Assembly: GCF_001707755.1 (NCBI RefSeq)
Contig: NZ_MBDL01000009.1
Location: 1-64,000 of the forward strand
From: Acinetobacter celticus
Lineage (GTDB): Bacteria > Pseudomonadota > Gammaproteobacteria > Pseudomonadales > Moraxellaceae
Reading direction: 5' to 3'
Length of the DNA: 64,000 nucleotides
The notes beneath the pieces are model-generated. The model saw only the letters and a list, made by a program, of their open reading frames with translations, was not told the origin of the DNA and searched no databases. The position numbers and the translations under genes are program-made. Below are positions 61,107 to 64,000 of this stretch, piece by piece (positions within the stretch are counted from its first letter, which is position 1; each line of letters begins with the position of its first letter).

Positions 61107-63851
61107 TTATAATTGTGAGCCAATAAAAAAATGGATTCGAATTGGGTGGTTTTCATCAGAAAGACCTGTCGCGACATCAAGGCGAATTGGCCCAATAGGC
61201 GATGCCCAACGTACACCTAAGCCTGCACTATATGCAGTGTCAGTTTTAAAGTCTTTATCATATGCATTACCAAAGTCGCTAAACACGGCGCCACGCCAGC
61301 CTTCTTTGAATTGGTAATTATATTCTAACGACCCCACAGCTAAAGCTTGCCCACCAACTTTAAAACCATCTTCTTCTGCAGCCAAACTCTTGTAATCAAA
61401 ACCACGAATGGTTTGATCTCCCCCTGTAAAATAACGCAAGTTATACGGCACTTTGATAAAATCTTCTGTCAAAATATAACCAATATCACCACGTCCAACA
61501 AACTGGTGATTATCATTTTCACCCACTGAGTAAATAAAACGCCAGCCCGCATTTAAAATGGCCATATTGGCATCGGACATTAAACTTTCAGCACCCATTT
61601 CAATCTTATAGGTTTGTTTAAAACCTTTACTTGGGTTAACCCGTTTATCACTACTGGTACGCGATGCTTCATAACCAAAGAGTAACGATTGTTGTTGGTC
61701 ATTATTATTGACCAAAAATGCATCTGGAATTTCAGTAATATCAACAATACCTTTTTGGGTAATACGATCTAAACGATAACGTAATCCAAAAGTGTGTTGC
61801 CAGCTACCTCTTGGGTTTTTAATAATACGATCGACCCCAGCCACGGCAGACTCAATCATCAGATTAACGTCTTGCCCCACATCATCACGTTCTTCGCGTT
61901 CATAACCACCGACCAAACTAATATAGTCATTTAATGGATGATGATAAGGAATGTTATAACGACCATCTAAAGATTGGCGAATTTGTGATACTTCTAAGTT
62001 GGCATCAAACGAATGTCCGCGCTTGTTGACAATTGCCCGACGATATTGCCCGCGTAAACGAGGCCCCGTATCTGTTCCAAAACCAAGTCCAACTTCGGCA
62101 CTATTCAATTTATCTGCATTCAATGTCACAATGACAGGGACTTTTTTATCTTCGCGTGCTTGTGCTTTTAAAAGATCTTGTTCTTGGTCTTTCTGATTTT
62201 GCTTATTTTGGATCAAACGTACATTGCTATTATCATCAGTAACATCTGTACCCGCAAATTGGTCTTCATTGACCAAGCTTTGTGTTACTTCTTTATTCGA
62301 TGCGATAGCTTTTCGATCTTTCACTTCTAATGAATTTTCAGTTAACTGATTTTGATCGACCAAGGCCTGAATATCGGGTGGCAATTCCAAAGGCTTTTCA
62401 ATCGGGTCAGGACGGACAGCATCCACCAACGTGTAGTTAAAATAACGCGAGTTGGTTAAGTTATTGGCCAAACCATTTACACGCCAAAACGTATAATCCG
62501 CGCCATCTTCCCATGTGACCAAACTTTGTAAAATGTCGGCATCTAATGGGAACTCAATATTTGGGTCATTCATACGAAATTCAACATTCCCCAACTTATA
62601 ACGTTCGCCCGTTTCATAACGTAAGTTAATATCCGCCGTATTTTGCGGTTGCGCTACTTTGACATCATGCAAGCGCCAATACGAATCAAAATAACCATTA
62701 TTGCTCGCGGCATCAGTAATTCGTACCTTGGTATTTTCATAAGCGCCATGATTTAAAATATCGCCTACATCTTGATCTGGCAAAACGCGAATAACTTGGA
62801 ATTGTGCTTGATTTTCCCCTGCACCACTAAATTCTACATTTTGAGCTTGAATGAGTACGGGCGAATTGGGCGTAACAGTAACTTTGACTTTACTATCGCT
62901 AACTTTTTCAAATTTAAATTCTGAATTATAAAAACCAACTGCTTGGGCTGCCTGATTAGACAATGTTCTAAGCTGAGGTAAAGCCGATGGAAAATCATTA
63001 AAAGATTCCACTGTAAAGCTTGATAATTTACCTTCAATATTGGCCTTTAAACTATTTAAAGCCGTGACATATTCTTTCGTTGACGTTTCGTTGTTATTTT
63101 GACTGTTGGCAATAATGACATCTGCCGTGATACGAGAGACTTTGACGATATTAGGTTGCTTAGATGGGCGCACTTTATATAATAAGCGCTGAAAAATATT
63201 CAGCTCATTTACATCAGTTGGCAACTCATCAGAGAATGCTTCTGCCAATGTATTGCCACTTTCATTATTAGACACCACAATTTCACTGTCTGCGCGAATA
63301 CTACTCATCAGTTCATCGACATTGACAGGCGCCTGATTTATTTGGGTTAATTCTTGTTGTGTAATATCAGCGACGGTACTTTCTATATTTTGTGTGGCAC
63401 GATAATTCTGCGCTTCACGTTTTGCATCCTCTGCAACTTGTAAAATCTCATTGGCCATATTTTGGTCAACAGGCGCTATAGGTAAATCGTCTAAGGCTTC
63501 AAATTCAATTGGTTTAAAAGCTTCTATTGGCAATGTTGAGCTTTCTTGCTGTTGTAGCATTTGCATACTATCTGGCTCAGGCACAGAGTTCTGCATTAGT
63601 TCTATTTTTTCAATAACTTCAGGTGCGCTCAGTCCTTGCTTTGTCACTTCATTTTTCTGTTCTTTTAGCATTTCTGTTTGAGTCACATGAGCAACAGGCG
63701 TATGTTCTTCTACAGTTTGCGCCATACCATGCTGTGCAAGAAGCGTTAAAAAGATGCTCATCCATAAACGTTTATTGCTATGATGCCGATATACAAGTTG
63801 ACTCATACTTAGGTGAAGCATTGTCTTTTGAAAATTTATTTTTGCAGGCAT
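61107..63851 (-). CDS. tamA: TamA, BamA-family outer membrane protein with extended N-terminus
   Basis: TamA is an Omp85 outer-membrane protein that works with TamB. The C-terminal third is a beta-barrel (about residues 590-914) with the conserved QTIRGF motif and a terminal IRIHFFIGSQL strand. POTRA-like repeats lie before it (from about 245). At 914 residues it is much longer than E. coli TamA (577). It has about 200 low-complexity Glu/Gln-rich residues after the signal peptide and about 85 inserted residues within the last POTRA. Possible starts are 63851, 63821 and 63806; I could not decide between them. Confidence 0.92.
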   Translation of the reverse strand: MPAKINFQKTMLHLSMSQLVYRHHSNKRLWMSIFLTLLAQHGMAQTVEEHTPVAHVTQTEMLKEQKNEVTKQGLSAPEVIEKIELMQNSVPEPDSMQMLQQQESSTLPIEAFKPIEFEALDDLPIAPVDQNMANEILQVAEDAKREAQNYRATQNIESTVADITQQELTQINQAPVNVDELMSSIRADSEIVVSNNESGNTLAEAFSDELPTDVNELNIFQRLLYKVRPSKQPNIVKVSRITADVIIANSQNNNETSTKEYVTALNSLKANIEGKLSSFTVESFNDFPSALPQLRTLSNQAAQAVGFYNSEFKFEKVSDSKVKVTVTPNSPVLIQAQNVEFSGAGENQAQFQVIRVLPDQDVGDILNHGAYENTKVRITDAASNNGYFDSYWRLHDVKVAQPQNTADINLRYETGERYKLGNVEFRMNDPNIEFPLDADILQSLVTWEDGADYTFWRVNGLANNLTNSRYFNYTLVDAVRPDPIEKPLELPPDIQALVDQNQLTENSLEVKDRKAIASNKEVTQSLVNEDQFAGTDVTDDNSNVRLIQNKQNQKDQEQDLLKAQAREDKKVPVIVTLNADKLNSAEVGLGFGTDTGPRLRGQYRRAIVNKRGHSFDANLEVSQIRQSLDGRYNIPYHHPLNDYISLVGGYEREERDDVGQDVNLMIESAVAGVDRIIKNPRGSWQHTFGLRYRLDRITQKGIVDITEIPDAFLVNNNDQQQSLLFGYEASRTSSDKRVNPSKGFKQTYKIEMGAESLMSDANMAILNAGWRFIYSVGENDNHQFVGRGDIGYILTEDFIKVPYNLRYFTGGDQTIRGFDYKSLAAEEDGFKVGGQALAVGSLEYNYQFKEGWRGAVFSDFGNAYDKDFKTDTAYSAGLGVRWASPIGPIRLDVATGLSDENHPIRIHFFIGSQL

Positions 63852-63881
63852 AGCAAGCTCTAGAGAAATTCTTTATGTAAT

Positions 63882-63938
63882 GGGGGAATAAATCAATAAA
63901 TTATGAGCTAAAGAACTTAAATTTATTGGTTTTCCCCC
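63882..63938. repeat. Long inverted repeat upstream of tamA
   Basis: The left arm (63882-63902) begins GGGGGAA and ends CAATAAATT. The right arm (63920-63938) begins AATTTATTG and ends TTCCCCC. Both ends pair perfectly with a small interior mismatch, forming a hairpin of about 57 bases that starts 31 bases upstream of the first possible tamA start codon. Confidence 0.55.
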
Positions 63939-64000
63939 GTTCTAGCTAAAAGTATCTTACATGATTTTTTTAGATGTTTAACCAAACAATCACATTTCGT

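Overview
The window looks like chromosomal DNA of a gammaproteobacterium of the Moraxellaceae, most likely Acinetobacter. The evidence is the 5' end of a 16S rRNA gene at the left edge, moderately AT-rich coding DNA, a CatM/BenM-like LysR regulator, a CydP small subunit ahead of cydAB, and an unusually long TamA. Most of the window is ordinary core genome. There is no complete insertion sequence, no CRISPR array, no prophage and no tRNA that I could recognise. All assignments are from reading the sequence; no database search was run.

Layout. 1-500: start of a leftward rRNA operon with its promoter. 0.5-8 kb: a YccT/DUF2057 secreted protein, two tandem nitroreductases, ftsY, and a divergent pair of M16 peptidases (one with the zinc motif, one without). 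8-9.6 kb: small proteins and a CBS-domain protein. 9.8-17.5 kb: a long leftward run with trpB, a VWA/MoxR pair, YcgL, rnd, recR, YbaB and metZ. 17.7-21.9 kb: rightward genes for a PHA-synthase-like hydrolase, a 3-hydroxyisobutyrate-dehydrogenase-like enzyme, a YARHG protein, a HIT protein and a porin. 22.3-25.7 kb: a complete cytochrome bd operon (cydP-cydA-cydB-cydX-ybgE). 26-32.3 kb: leftward rodA and the classic pyrG-kdsA-eno-ftsB-ispD cluster. 32.5-41.6 kb: a lipoprotein, three LysR regulators, a YheT-type hydrolase, an NTF2-like protein, and fadH divergent from a padR-hydrolase pair. 41.8-49.1 kb: map, brnQ, two small membrane proteins, a hydrolase, an Lrp/AsnC regulator and gltS. 49.1-51 kb: a short, very AT-rich accessory patch with a broken AbiC-like phage-resistance gene. 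51-64 kb: acnB, small proteins, xseAB, and the tamA-tamB pair.

The most interesting points are not large systems. (i) The AbiC-family gene is broken twice: by an in-frame TGA and at a run of seven G. (ii) The long gap after brnQ carries a near-perfect sigma-54 promoter with a hairpin at its predicted transcript start, three copies of an upstream TTTTACCCA repeat, and a second hairpin against a very strong ribosome binding site for a 76-residue membrane protein. (iii) Two palindromes with centres 42 bp apart lie between fadH and padR and look like the regulator's operator. (iv) Two perfect 12-bp-stem hairpins lie back to back before the Lrp-type gene. (v) TamA has a roughly 200-residue N-terminal extension and a roughly 85-residue insert just before its barrel. 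None of these alone establishes a new system.
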